The position numbers and the translations under genes were made by a program. Source: Flavonifractor sp. AGMB03687 (GTDB lineage: Bacteria; Bacillota; Clostridia; Oscillospirales; Oscillospiraceae). Taken from it: a stretch of DNA of 64,000 nt. Shown one piece after another: positions 7,841-16,440 of the stretch; position 1 is the first letter of the stretch, and each line of letters opens with the position of its first letter. The stretch spans positions 1-64,000 of the forward strand of contig NZ_JADKZI010000001.1 in the NCBI RefSeq assembly GCF_017811815.1, written 5' to 3'. The notes beneath the pieces are model-generated. The model was not told the DNA's origin. It was given only the letters and a program-made list of their open reading frames with translations, and ran no database searches.

Positions 7841-9439
7841 ATGATCACTGTTTCCGATCTGACCCTGGCATACAGCGGCCAGCCCCTGTTTTCTCATGTA
7901 GACCTGCAGTTCACCAAGGGCAACTGCTACGGCATCATCGGTGCCAACGGCGCCGGCAAGTCCACCTTCCTAAAAATCCTCTCTGGCGATCTGGAGCCCA
8001 CCTCCGGCGAGGTGTCCATCCTGCCCAAGACCCGCATGTCCGTCCTGAAGCAGGACCAGAACGCCTGCAACGCCTATTCCGTCATGGATACTGTCATCAT
8101 GGGCAACAAGCGCCTGTATGACATCGGCAAGGAGAAGGATGCCCTCTACGAGAAGGAAGAGATGACCGAGGAGGACGGCATCCGCGCCTGCGAGCTGGAG
8201 GAGGAGTTTGCCGAGCTGGGCGGCTGGGAGGCCGAGAGCGACGCATCCCGCATCCTCCAGGGCCTGGGCGTGGGCACCGAGTTCCACCAGACCTCCATGG
8301 AGACCCTGGATGCCCGCCTGAAGGTGAAGGTCCTGCTGGCTCAGGCCCTGTTCGGCAACCCGGACATCCTGCTGCTGGACGAGCCCACCAACAACCTGGA
8401 CATCAACGCCGTCAACTGGCTGGAGGACTTCCTGCTGGACTTTGAGGGCACCGTCATCGTGGTCAGCCACGACCGCCACTTCCTCAACACCATCTGTACC
8501 CACATCGTGGATATCGACTACAACAAGATCAAGCTGTATGTGGGCAACTACGACTTCTGGTACGACGCTTCTCAGCTGATGCAGAACCTGATGAAGAACC
8601 AGAACAAGAAGAACGAGGAGAAGGCCCAGGAGCTGAAGGAATTCATCTCCCGGTTCTCCGCCAACAAGTCCAAGTCCAAGCAGGCCACCGCCCGCCGGAA
8701 GCTGCTGGAAAAGATCACCCTGGAGGAGATCCCCGCCTCCTCCCGCCGCTATCCCTGGGTGGCCTTCTCTCCTGACCGGGAAGTGGGTAAGGACATCCTC
8801 TTTGTCACCGACGTGTCCAAGACCATCGACGGGGTGAAGGTGCTGGACAAGGTGTCCTTCATCGTGGGCCACGGCGACAAGATCGCCTTCGTGGGCGACA
8901 ACGAGAACGCCCAGACCGCCCTCTTCAAGATCCTCACCGGCGAGATGGAGCCCGACGAGGGCACCGTCAAGTGGGGCCAGACCGCCACCTACTCCTACTT
9001 CCCCAAGGACAACACCGAGTTCTTCAAGGACTGCGACGACAACCTGGTGGAGTGGCTGCGCCAGTGGTCCTCCGATCCCCACGAGGCCTACCTCCGTGGC
9101 TTCCTGGGCCGGATGCTCTTCTCCGGCGACGAGGTGTACAAGGCCGTGAAGGTCCTCTCCGGTGGTGAGAAGGTGCGCTGCATGCTCTCCCGCATGATGC
9201 TCTCCGGCGCCAACGTGCTGCTGCTGGACCAGCCCACCAACCACCTGGACCTGGAGTCCATCGCCGCCCTGAACAACGGCCTGGAGGCCGTCAAGTGCAA
9301 CGTGCTGGTGGCATCCCACGACCATCAGCTCATCCAGACTGTGTGTAACCGGGTCTTCGACTTCACCGCCGACGGTCAGCTCATCGACCGCAAGATGACC
9401 TACGACGAGTACCTGGAGAGCCAGAAGGCAGACGCATAA
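7841..9439 (+). CDS. ABC-F family ribosome-associated ATPase
   Basis: The 532-residue soluble protein has two ABC domains and no membrane segments. The linker between them (KNQNKKNEEKAQ ... KSKSKQATARRKLL) is highly charged, as in ABC-F factors that act on ribosomes stalled in translation. Domain 1 has Walker A GANGAGKST and LLLDEPTNNLD, but its signature is LDARLK rather than LSGG. Domain 2 has signature LSGGEKVR and LLLDQPTNHLD, with Gln where the catalytic Glu normally sits. Domain 2 also lacks a clean Walker A (GDNENAQT). This asymmetry may be normal for its subfamily (YkpA/YbiT-like), but it suggests domain 2 hydrolyses ATP poorly. Drug resistance cannot be inferred. AAAAAGGAG precedes the ATG. 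Confidence 0.88.
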   Translation: MITVSDLTLAYSGQPLFSHVDLQFTKGNCYGIIGANGAGKSTFLKILSGDLEPTSGEVSILPKTRMSVLKQDQNACNAYSVMDTVIMGNKRLYDIGKEKDALYEKEEMTEEDGIRACELEEEFAELGGWEAESDASRILQGLGVGTEFHQTSMETLDARLKVKVLLAQALFGNPDILLLDEPTNNLDINAVNWLEDFLLDFEGTVIVVSHDRHFLNTICTHIVDIDYNKIKLYVGNYDFWYDASQLMQNLMKNQNKKNEEKAQELKEFISRFSANKSKSKQATARRKLLEKITLEEIPASSRRYPWVAFSPDREVGKDILFVTDVSKTIDGVKVLDKVSFIVGHGDKIAFVGDNENAQTALFKILTGEMEPDEGTVKWGQTATYSYFPKDNTEFFKDCDDNLVEWLRQWSSDPHEAYLRGFLGRMLFSGDEVYKAVKVLSGGEKVRCMLSRMMLSGANVLLLDQPTNHLDLESIAALNNGLEAVKCNVLVASHDHQLIQTVCNRVFDFTADGQLIDRKMTYDEYLESQKADA

Positions 9440-9445
9440 CAAAGC

Positions 9446-9480
9446 AAAACAGCGGGACGGCTTGGCCGTCCCGCTGTTTT
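9446..9480. terminator. Bidirectional terminator, ABC-F / MATE
   Basis: A perfect 15-bp stem (9446-9460 with 9466-9480, loop CTTGG) has A-run and T-run flanks on both sides. It lies between the converging ABC-F and MATE genes and probably serves both. Confidence 0.88.
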
Positions 9481-10817
9481 TATAGTTCTGTGCTTTTTAC
9501 CGGGCGGAGGCGATAAAAGAGCAGGCCCGTCAGATCGGCCAGGCCCCATCCAATAGGCACCGCCCACCAGATGCCCTTCAGGCCGATGGCCGGGATGGGG
9601 GCCAGTAGGTAGGCCAGGGCCACCCGGGTACCCAGGGAGACCACCGTCAGCACCACCGACACCCCGGGCCGCCCCAGGCCCCGGAACAGGCCGTAGAGCA
9701 GGAACAGGATGCCGATGCCGCAGTAGCACAGCCCCTCGATGCGCAGGTACTCCACCCCGATGGCGATGATCTCGGTCTCGCCGGGCTCCACAAAGAGTGC
9801 CATCAGCGGTGCGGCGAAGAGGCACACCAGCAGGGAGCTGACCACGCAGAAGAGGATGGACACCCACACGGCGGAGCGGATGCCCCGGCGGATGCGCTCC
9901 GGCTGGGCCGCCCCGGTATTCTGGGCCACGAAGGTGGAGAAGGCGTTGCCGAAGTCCTGGACGGGCAGGTAGGCAAAGGCGTCGATTTTGACGGCGGCGG
10001 CAAAGGCGGCCATCACGTTGACCCCGAAGGAGTTGACCAGCCCCTGCACCATCAGGATGCCGAAGTTCATTACCGACTGCTGCACGCAGGTGAGCAGGGA
10101 GTAGTTGATGATGCGGCCCAGCTCCCCCCGCCGGAAGGTACAGTGCTCTCGCCGGAGGCGGAGCAGGGGGACCCGGAACCAGCCGTACAGGGCGATGCCG
10201 GCGGCGGATATCCCCTGGGCCAGTACGGTGGCCCAGGCCGCTCCCGCTACGCCCCAGTGGAGCCCCAGCACGAACCACAGATCCAGGCCGATGTTGAGCA
10301 GGGTGGACAGAGCCAGAAAGACCAGGGGAGTGGCCGAGTTGCCCACCGCCCGCAGCAGACAGGCGAAGTAGTTATATAGGAAGGTGAAGCAGATCCCCAG
10401 CAGCACCACCTGCAGATAGGCGTGGGTGTCGTCCCAGGCCTCCGCCGGAATGCGCAGCAGCGTCATCACCGGTTCCAGCAGCAGGAGCACCCCTATGTTG
10501 AGAACCACCGCCACCGCGCCGATGAAGAGGAAGGAGAGGAAGAGGCAGCGTTTCAGCTCATCCTCCCGCCGGGCTCCATGGAGCATGGACCACAGGGCTC
10601 CGCTGCCCATGCACAGCCCCAGCAGCACCGAGGTGAGGAAGGTCATCAGGGTGAAGGAAAAGCCCACCGAGGCCAGGGCCTCAGCCCCCAAGGCACGGCC
10701 TACAATGAGGGTGTCTGCAATGTTGTAGCACTGCTGCAGCAGGTTGCCGGCGATCATGGGGGCGGCAAAGCACAGCATGGGACGGGTGATCCCGCCCCGG
10801 GTCAGGTCGATCTGCAT
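9480..10817 (-). CDS. MATE-family multidrug efflux transporter
   Basis: This 445-residue integral membrane protein has about twelve hydrophobic segments in two similar halves and the MATE-typical start TRGGITRPMLCFAAPMIAGN. NorM/DinF-type proteins export cationic compounds with Na+ or H+ antiport. Substrates are unknown. The stop codon overlaps the shared terminator. A promoter (minus strand TTGTAT, 17 nt, TATCAT) lies at 10844-10872, so it is transcribed alone. Confidence 0.9.
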   Translation of the reverse strand: MQIDLTRGGITRPMLCFAAPMIAGNLLQQCYNIADTLIVGRALGAEALASVGFSFTLMTFLTSVLLGLCMGSGALWSMLHGARREDELKRCLFLSFLFIGAVAVVLNIGVLLLLEPVMTLLRIPAEAWDDTHAYLQVVLLGICFTFLYNYFACLLRAVGNSATPLVFLALSTLLNIGLDLWFVLGLHWGVAGAAWATVLAQGISAAGIALYGWFRVPLLRLRREHCTFRRGELGRIINYSLLTCVQQSVMNFGILMVQGLVNSFGVNVMAAFAAAVKIDAFAYLPVQDFGNAFSTFVAQNTGAAQPERIRRGIRSAVWVSILFCVVSSLLVCLFAAPLMALFVEPGETEIIAIGVEYLRIEGLCYCGIGILFLLYGLFRGLGRPGVSVVLTVVSLGTRVALAYLLAPIPAIGLKGIWWAVPIGWGLADLTGLLFYRLRPVKSTEL

Positions 10818-10843
10818 GGTAAGTCCTCATCCCTTTCCACGGC

Positions 10844-10872
10844 ATGATAACAGGCCGGGGGAAAAAATACAA
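10844..10872 (-). promoter_or_regulatory. Promoter of MATE gene
   Basis: Minus strand TTGTAT, 17 nt, TATCAT, about 30 nt upstream of the MATE start codon. Confidence 0.5.
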
Positions 10873-10947
10873 GTGCGCCCTTGCCTTTTCCACTGGGAAA
10901 CGGTAAGATAGAACATGCAAAAAAACCGTGCGTTTTTTCCCATTTCG

Positions 10948-10956
10948 TGCTATACT
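10948..10956 (+). promoter_or_regulatory. Extended -10 promoter for membrane protein and metG
   Basis: TGCTATACT is an extended -10 element. No good -35 is visible (GTGCGT at 17 nt). It lies 39 nt upstream of the ATG at 10996 and probably drives that gene and metG. Confidence 0.45.
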
Positions 10957-10995
10957 AAGTGCTTGAACTTACTTCATCCGGAAAGGATGCTGACA

Positions 10996-11814
10996 ATGCG
11001 AAAAGAGATCCTTCTGCCCGCCGTCGCGGCGGTGGGCGGCCTGGCGGGTTTCGGCCTGCGCTGGTGGGAGCTGAACACCGCCTTTGAGCCGGATACCGGC
11101 CTTCCCATTTCCGGCGCCCCCGCCACCATGGCCCTCATCGCCCTGTCTGTGGTGGTGGCGGCTGTCCTTCTGATCCTGAGCCTGACGGTCAAATATCCCC
11201 AGTTCCAGGGGTACGACCAGGCCTTCTCCGCCAAGGGCAACACCCTGTATGCCACGGTGGGGGTGCTCTCCGGCTTCCTGCTGATCGGCGCCGGCGGCCT
11301 GATGGCCTACGACTTCGCCACCGGGGCCAATCCCATCTATACCCGGCTCATCGTGGCGGTGATGGCGGTGGCCTCCGGCGTGTGCGTCATGACCACCGTG
11401 CGGGACAACTTCAAGGGAACGGGCAACGGCAAGTACAGCGTGCCCCTGCTCATCCCGGCCTTTACCTTCTGCGTGTGGCTCATCGCCGCCTACCAGGTGC
11501 GGGCGGGGGACCCGGTGCAGCTGGACTACGTGTACGAGCTCTTTGCCATCATCACCGGCCTGCTGGGTCTGTACTTCATCGCCGGCTTCTCCTTTGATAA
11601 GGGCAAATGCGTCCCCGCAGTGTTCTTCTGCCTGCTGGGCGTGTATTTCTCCATCACCACCCTGGCCGACCAGCACGACTGGGCCACGCTGGTGCTCTAT
11701 GGCTTTAGCATCCTCTACCTGCTGACCTCCAGCGCCTTGCTGCTGTACAATGCCGCCCGGCCTCTGCCTGTGGAGCCGGTCGAGAACGATACGGAGGGAT
11801 CCTCTGATGTCTGA
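10996..11814 (+). CDS. Polytopic membrane protein of unknown function
   Basis: The 272-residue product has about seven or eight hydrophobic helices with short charged loops and no motif I recognise. The first helix includes AVAAVGGLAGFGLRWWEL. Its start is taken at 10996 because AAAGGA lies eight bases upstream; the ORF is open to 10915 but crosses the promoter. It overlaps metG by eight bases and is therefore co-transcribed and coupled with it. Linkage to a tRNA synthetase does not by itself say what it does. It may be a lineage-specific Oscillospiraceae family. Confidence 0.7.
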   Translation: MRKEILLPAVAAVGGLAGFGLRWWELNTAFEPDTGLPISGAPATMALIALSVVVAAVLLILSLTVKYPQFQGYDQAFSAKGNTLYATVGVLSGFLLIGAGGLMAYDFATGANPIYTRLIVAVMAVASGVCVMTTVRDNFKGTGNGKYSVPLLIPAFTFCVWLIAAYQVRAGDPVQLDYVYELFAIITGLLGLYFIAGFSFDKGKCVPAVFFCLLGVYFSITTLADQHDWATLVLYGFSILYLLTSSALLLYNAARPLPVEPVENDTEGSSDV

Positions 11815-13849
11815 GAAAAAGAAATTCTATATCACTACCCCCATTTACTACCCCTCGGATAAGCTCCACATCGGCCACGCCTACTGCACCGTGGCCACCG
11901 ACGCCATGGCCCGCTACAAGCGCCTGACCGGCTGCGACGTGATGTTCCTCACCGGTACCGACGAGCACGGCCAGAAGATCGAGGACAAGGCCAAGGCCGC
12001 CGGCGTCTCCCCAAAGGAGTACGTGGACAACATCGTGGAGGGCCCCCAGGGCGTTAAGGACCTGTGGAAGCTGATGAACATCTCCAACGACCGGTTCATC
12101 CGCACCACCGACGACTACCATGTGGCCGCCATCCAGAAGATCTTTAAGAAGATGTACGAGAAGGGTGACATCTACAAGGGCAAGTATGTGGGCAAGTACT
12201 GCAAGCCCTGCGAGTCCTTCTGGACCGAGAGCCAGCTGGTGGACGGTAAGTGCCCCGACTGCGGCCGTGAGGTCCAGGACGCCGAGGAGGAGGCCTACTT
12301 CTTCCGGCTGAGCAAGTACGCCGACCGCATTCAGGACCTGCTGGAGAACACCGACTTCCTGGAGCCCCGCAGCCGCGTCAACGAGATGGTGAATAACTTC
12401 ATCAAGCCCGGCCTGGAGGACCTGTGCGTCTCCCGTACCTCCTTCCAGTGGGGCATTCCCGTGGACTTTGACCCCGGCCACGTGGTGTACGTGTGGATCG
12501 ACGCCCTCTTCAACTACACCACCGCTCTGGGCTTCATGAACGACAAATACGACGATTTTGAGAAGTACTGGCCCGCCGACGTCCACTTCATCGGCAAGGA
12601 GATCGTCCGCTTCCACTCCATCATCTGGCCCGCCATGCTCATGAGCATGGAGATGCCCCTGCCCAAGAAGGTGTTCGGCCACGGCTGGCTGCTGCTGGAC
12701 GGCGGTAAGATGAGCAAGTCCAAGGGCAACGTGGTGGACCCCTACCTGCTGGCCCAGCGCTACGGCGTGGATTCCCTGCGTTACTTCCTGCTGCGGGAGT
12801 TCCCCTTCGGCACCGACGGCAACTTCTCCAACGAGGCTCTCATCAGCCGCATCAACACCGACCTGGCCAACGACCTGGGCAACCTGGTGAGCCGTACTAC
12901 CGCCATGGTGGGTAAGTACTTCGGCGCTCACCTGCCCGCCGGCTGCGGCGCTGACGAGGACGAGAAGGACCTGACCAATATGCTGGCCCAGACCCGGGGC
13001 AGCGTGGACCTGGCCGCCAACTTCCCCGAGGACGATCCCCGGAAGTTCGACGTGGAGCTCATCTCCATGGCCGCCGTGCTGCGCAACGCCTATGAGGACA
13101 AGATGGAGCAGTACGCCTTCCAGGACGCTCTGATGGAGGTCTTCAAGCTCATCGGCCGGGCCAACAAGTATATCGACGAGAACAAGCCCTGGGCCCTGGC
13201 CAAGGACGAGACCCAGCAGGACCGTCTGGCCCATGTGCTGTACAACCTGCTGGAGTGCGTGCGCATTTCCGCCGTGCTCCTCACCCCCTTCATGCCCGAG
13301 ACCTGCGAGAAGATCTTTGCCCAGATCGGCGCCGACGACAGCCAGCGCACCTGGGAGTCCGCCGGTGTGTGGGGCGCGCTGCCTGCCGAGGCTTCCGTCA
13401 GCAAGGGCGAGAACCTGTTCCCCCGCATCGACGCCGCCAAGGAGCTGGAGGAGCTGGCTGCCCTGGAGGCTGCCGCCAAGGCGGAAGCCGCTGCCAAGGC
13501 CGAGCCCGAGTATATCACCATCGACGACTTCGCCAAGGTGAAGTTCGTCACCGCCAAGGTGCTGGCCTGCGAGGCGGTGAAGAAGAGCAAGAAGCTGCTC
13601 CGCTTCACCCTGGACTGCGGCGAGGGCGAGACCCGTCAGATCCTCTCCGGCATCCATGAGTACTACGAGCCCGAGGACCTGGTGGGCAAGACCGTGGTGG
13701 CCTGCGTCAACCTGGCCCCCCGGAAGATGATGGGCCTGGAGTCCAACGGTATGCTCATCTCCGCCGTGAAGGAGGGGACCGAAGGCCACGAGGAGCTCCA
13801 CCTGCTCATGCTGGACGACAAGGTGCCCGCCGGCTGCACCTTGGGCTGA
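11807..13849 (+). CDS. metG: Methionine--tRNA ligase
   Basis: The 680-residue class I synthetase charges tRNA-Met. It has the HIGH motif (LHIGHAY), a CxxC knuckle pair (CKPCESF and CPDCG) for zinc, and KMSKS in GGKMSKSKGN. A C-terminal EMAP-II-like tRNA-binding domain of about 100 residues (from ITIDDFAKV to the end) is joined by an Ala/Lys-rich linker. This architecture is that of full-length MetG dimers. The ATG at 11807 lies inside the end of the preceding membrane protein gene. Arginines are coded by CGC and CGT more than in flanking genes, as expected for high expression. Confidence 0.97.
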   Translation: MSEKKKFYITTPIYYPSDKLHIGHAYCTVATDAMARYKRLTGCDVMFLTGTDEHGQKIEDKAKAAGVSPKEYVDNIVEGPQGVKDLWKLMNISNDRFIRTTDDYHVAAIQKIFKKMYEKGDIYKGKYVGKYCKPCESFWTESQLVDGKCPDCGREVQDAEEEAYFFRLSKYADRIQDLLENTDFLEPRSRVNEMVNNFIKPGLEDLCVSRTSFQWGIPVDFDPGHVVYVWIDALFNYTTALGFMNDKYDDFEKYWPADVHFIGKEIVRFHSIIWPAMLMSMEMPLPKKVFGHGWLLLDGGKMSKSKGNVVDPYLLAQRYGVDSLRYFLLREFPFGTDGNFSNEALISRINTDLANDLGNLVSRTTAMVGKYFGAHLPAGCGADEDEKDLTNMLAQTRGSVDLAANFPEDDPRKFDVELISMAAVLRNAYEDKMEQYAFQDALMEVFKLIGRANKYIDENKPWALAKDETQQDRLAHVLYNLLECVRISAVLLTPFMPETCEKIFAQIGADDSQRTWESAGVWGALPAEASVSKGENLFPRIDAAKELEELAALEAAAKAEAAAKAEPEYITIDDFAKVKFVTAKVLACEAVKKSKKLLRFTLDCGEGETRQILSGIHEYYEPEDLVGKTVVACVNLAPRKMMGLESNGMLISAVKEGTEGHEELHLLMLDDKVPAGCTLG

Positions 13850-13863
13850 TCCATTCAAACAAC

Positions 13864-13905
13864 AAAAAAAGAGACGCTGCATATGCAGCGTCTCTTTTTT
13901 GTTTA
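13864..13905. terminator. Bidirectional terminator, metG / citrate synthase
   Basis: A long stem (AGAGACGCTGC with its complement, loop ATAT, centre ~13882) has an A-run on the left and a T-run on the right. It lies between the convergent metG and citrate synthase genes. Confidence 0.88.
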
Positions 13906-13908
13906 TTT

Positions 13909-15276
13909 TTACCGCTGATCCAGGGGCACGAAGGGCCGCATGGGAGCCACCGCCTTGTAGGCGGGACGGATGATGCGGTTGCCGGGCTGGTAGACCTCCT
14001 CGATGCGGTGGGCGCACCAGCCCACGATACGGGCCACGGCAAACAGAGGGGTGTACAGCTCCTGGGGAATGCCCATCATCTTGTACACCATGCCGGAGAA
14101 CAGGTCCACGTTGGCGCACACTACCTTGTCCTCTCCCTTGACGGAGAGCAGGACCTCGGGGGTGAGCCGCTCCACGGTCTCATACAGCTCGAACTCGTCC
14201 AGCATGCCCTTGGTCTCGGCCAGCTTCTTGGCAAACTTCTTCAGGATGACGGCGCGGGGATCGGACAGGGTGTAGATGGCGTGGCCCATGCCGTAGATGA
14301 GGCCCGACTTGTCGCCGGCCTCCTTCCGCAGCAGCTTGCCCAGGAAGGCGCGCACCTCGTCCTCGTCCTTCCAGTCCTTCACTTCGTCCTCGATGTAGCC
14401 GAACATCTCCATGACCTTCTTGTTGGCGCCGCCGTGGCGGGGGCCCTTCAGGGAGCCCACGGCAGCTGCGATGGCGGAATAGATGTCGGTGCCCGAGGAG
14501 GACAGCACCCGGCAGGTGAAGGCGGAGTTGTTGCCGCCGCCGTGCTCGGCGTGGAGCACCAGGCACAGGTCCAGCAGCCGGGCCTCCTGCTCGGTGAACT
14601 GGTTGTCGTGGCGGACGGAGTAGAGGAAGTTCTCCGCCACGCTGAGCCCCGGCTGGGGCCGGTGGAGGTAGAGGGACTCGTCGTTGTAGTAGTGGCGCTT
14701 CACGGCAAAGGCGTGGGCCACGATAACGGGCACCCGGGCGATGAGCTGGATGGCCTGCCGCAGCTGATTGGGCAGGGACATGTCGTCGGGGTTATCGTCA
14801 TAGGAATAGAGAGCCAGCACAGACCGGGCCAGCTTGTTCATCACATCAGGGCTGGGGGCCTTGATGATCATATCCTCGGTGAACATGTGGGGCAGCGTGT
14901 GGTTGTCGCTGAGCATCTGCTGGAACTGGGTGAGCTGCTCCCGGGTGGGCAGGGCGCCGAAGAGAAGCAGATAGGCGGTCTCCTCAAAGCCGAACCGATT
15001 TTCCCGCACAAAGCCGTCCACCAGCTCCTCCACGTCGATGCCCCGGTAGATCAGCTTGCCGGGGGCGGGGAAGCGCTCGCCGTCCTGTAGGTAGTAGCCC
15101 AGTACGTTGCCGATCTGGGTCACGCCGGCCATGACGCCAGTACCGTCGGCGTTGCGCAGGCCACGCTTGACCCGGTAGCGCTCATAGTAGGCGGGGTCGA
15201 TCTGGTTATGTTTCTTATATTCCTCGCATAGACTCTCGATGAAGCCCATGGATGTTTCCTTCTCCAGATTTTGCAT
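13909..15276 (-). CDS. Citrate synthase
   Basis: The 455-residue protein belongs to the citrate synthase family, which condenses oxaloacetate and acetyl-CoA. The active-site regions are present: the histidine in LVLHAEHGGGNNSAF, the oxaloacetate-binding GPRHGGANKKV and the second histidine in IYGMGHAIYTLSDPRA. It is longer than type II enzymes and resembles the citrate/methylcitrate synthases of anaerobic Firmicutes with an N-terminal extension. Start at 15276, where GGAG is nine bases upstream. No other citric-acid-cycle gene is adjacent, so it may supply 2-oxoglutarate for glutamate synthesis. 2-Methylcitrate synthase activity cannot be excluded. Confidence 0.9.
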   Translation of the reverse strand: MQNLEKETSMGFIESLCEEYKKHNQIDPAYYERYRVKRGLRNADGTGVMAGVTQIGNVLGYYLQDGERFPAPGKLIYRGIDVEELVDGFVRENRFGFEETAYLLLFGALPTREQLTQFQQMLSDNHTLPHMFTEDMIIKAPSPDVMNKLARSVLALYSYDDNPDDMSLPNQLRQAIQLIARVPVIVAHAFAVKRHYYNDESLYLHRPQPGLSVAENFLYSVRHDNQFTEQEARLLDLCLVLHAEHGGGNNSAFTCRVLSSSGTDIYSAIAAAVGSLKGPRHGGANKKVMEMFGYIEDEVKDWKDEDEVRAFLGKLLRKEAGDKSGLIYGMGHAIYTLSDPRAVILKKFAKKLAETKGMLDEFELYETVERLTPEVLLSVKGEDKVVCANVDLFSGMVYKMMGIPQELYTPLFAVARIVGWCAHRIEEVYQPGNRIIRPAYKAVAPMRPFVPLDQR

Positions 15277-15314
15277 TTCCAGCCTCTCCTTTTGCGCAAA
15301 TTCTTTTACACGGT

Positions 15315-15343
15315 ATTGTACAACCAATTGGAAGCACAGTCAA
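15315..15343 (-). promoter_or_regulatory. Citrate synthase promoter
   Basis: Minus strand TTGACT, 17-nt spacer, TACAAT. This is a strong sigma-A type promoter 39 nt upstream of the chosen start, which argues against the longer ORF start at 15327. Confidence 0.7.
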
Positions 15344-15411
15344 TATGGAAAATGCCAGATGGAGAAAATGAAACAAAAAACATCCAAACTTGCAAAAAGG
15401 AGGTGGTGAGG

Positions 15412-16419
15412 GTGAGACAGGTGGCGGTGGCCGCCCTGGCGCTGCTGCTGGCCCTCTTCCTGCTGCCGCTGATGCTGGTGCCCCAGGGGGAGGGGGAGCT
15501 GCCGGTGGAGAGCGGGAGCCTGCCCATTGACCACACCGTGGTCACCCCGGAGCCCTCCCTGGACAGCGGGCGGCAGGTAACGGTCAAGCTGGAGGATGGG
15601 ACGGTGGAGACCATGGCCATGGACGACTATCTCTGGCGGGTGGTGGCGGCGGAGATGCCCGCAGCCTTTGAACCGGAGGCCCTGAAGGCCCAGGCGGTGG
15701 CGGCCCGTACTTATACCTACGCCAAAATGGAGCGCACCACCTCCGCCCATCCGGAGGCCGACGTGTGTACCGACGTGAACTGCTGCCAGGCCTACCGTAC
15801 CCAGGAGGAGGCGGCTACCAGCTGGGGGTCCAATGCCCAGATGTATACCGAAAAGATCACCGCCGCTGTGGCGGACACCGACGGTGTGGCGGTGCTCTAC
15901 GACGGCAGCCCCATCCAGGCCGTCTTTTTTTCCTCCGCCGACGGGCGGACAGTGGATGCGGTGGAGGTGTGGGGCAATGCGGTGCCCTATCTCACCGGGG
16001 TGGACAGCCCTGAGGGGGAGGAGGTGCCCAACTACCATTCCACAGTCACCCTGACGACGGAGGAGTTCAAGACCACCCTGCTGGCCGAGTATCCCGGGGC
16101 GGATCTGTCGGGGGACCCGTCCGGCTGGTTTTCCAATACGGTCTCCAACTCCGCCGGCGGCGTGAGCAGCGTGGATGTGGGGGGCGTCACCATCAGCGGG
16201 CAGGAGCTGCGCACCCTCTTCTCCCTGCGCTCCACCAGCTTTACCGTGTCCGCCGGGGCGGATGGCGTGACCTTTGCCGTCACCGGCTACGGCCACGGGG
16301 TGGGTATGAGTCAGTACGGGGCCAACGCCCTGGCCCAGGAGGGCAAGAGCTATGAGGAGATTTTAAAGTGGTACTACACCGGCGTGGAGGTGGAACAATA
16401 TACCCCTGGGCAGCCGTGA
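15412..16419 (+). CDS. spoIID: SpoIID/LytB-type peptidoglycan lytic protein
   Basis: The 335-residue protein has one N-terminal membrane segment (VAVAALALLLALFLLPLML) and a SpoIID domain with DDYLWRVVAAEMPAAFEPEALK, KAQAVAARTYTY and the C-terminal GYGHGVGMSQYGANALA. SpoIID is a lytic transglycosylase needed for forespore engulfment. The two Cys in CTDVNCCQAY fit known zinc ligands of the family. It begins at a GTG codon: AAGGAGG at 15397-15403 is eight bases from GTG 15412, and no ATG fits. No clear sigma-E promoter was found in the 70 bases upstream. It is divergent from citrate synthase. spoIID is a strong sporulation marker for this genome. Confidence 0.88.
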   Translation: MRQVAVAALALLLALFLLPLMLVPQGEGELPVESGSLPIDHTVVTPEPSLDSGRQVTVKLEDGTVETMAMDDYLWRVVAAEMPAAFEPEALKAQAVAARTYTYAKMERTTSAHPEADVCTDVNCCQAYRTQEEAATSWGSNAQMYTEKITAAVADTDGVAVLYDGSPIQAVFFSSADGRTVDAVEVWGNAVPYLTGVDSPEGEEVPNYHSTVTLTTEEFKTTLLAEYPGADLSGDPSGWFSNTVSNSAGGVSSVDVGGVTISGQELRTLFSLRSTSFTVSAGADGVTFAVTGYGHGVGMSQYGANALAQEGKSYEEILKWYYTGVEVEQYTPGQP

Positions 16420-16440
16420 GGCCGCCCAGGGGCGCTGTTT
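16403..16440 (+). terminator. Possible terminator after spoIID
   Basis: CCCCTGGGC (16403-16411) pairs with GCCCAGGGG (16424-16432) and an inner GCC-GTGA-GGC extends the hairpin. It overlaps the spoIID stop codon. The T-tract is weak, so its function is uncertain. Confidence 0.4.

Noticed and set aside
10915-10995. The upstream extension of the membrane protein gene to 10915
   Set aside because: It crosses the extended -10 promoter and its ATG has no ribosome site, whereas ATG 10996 has one.
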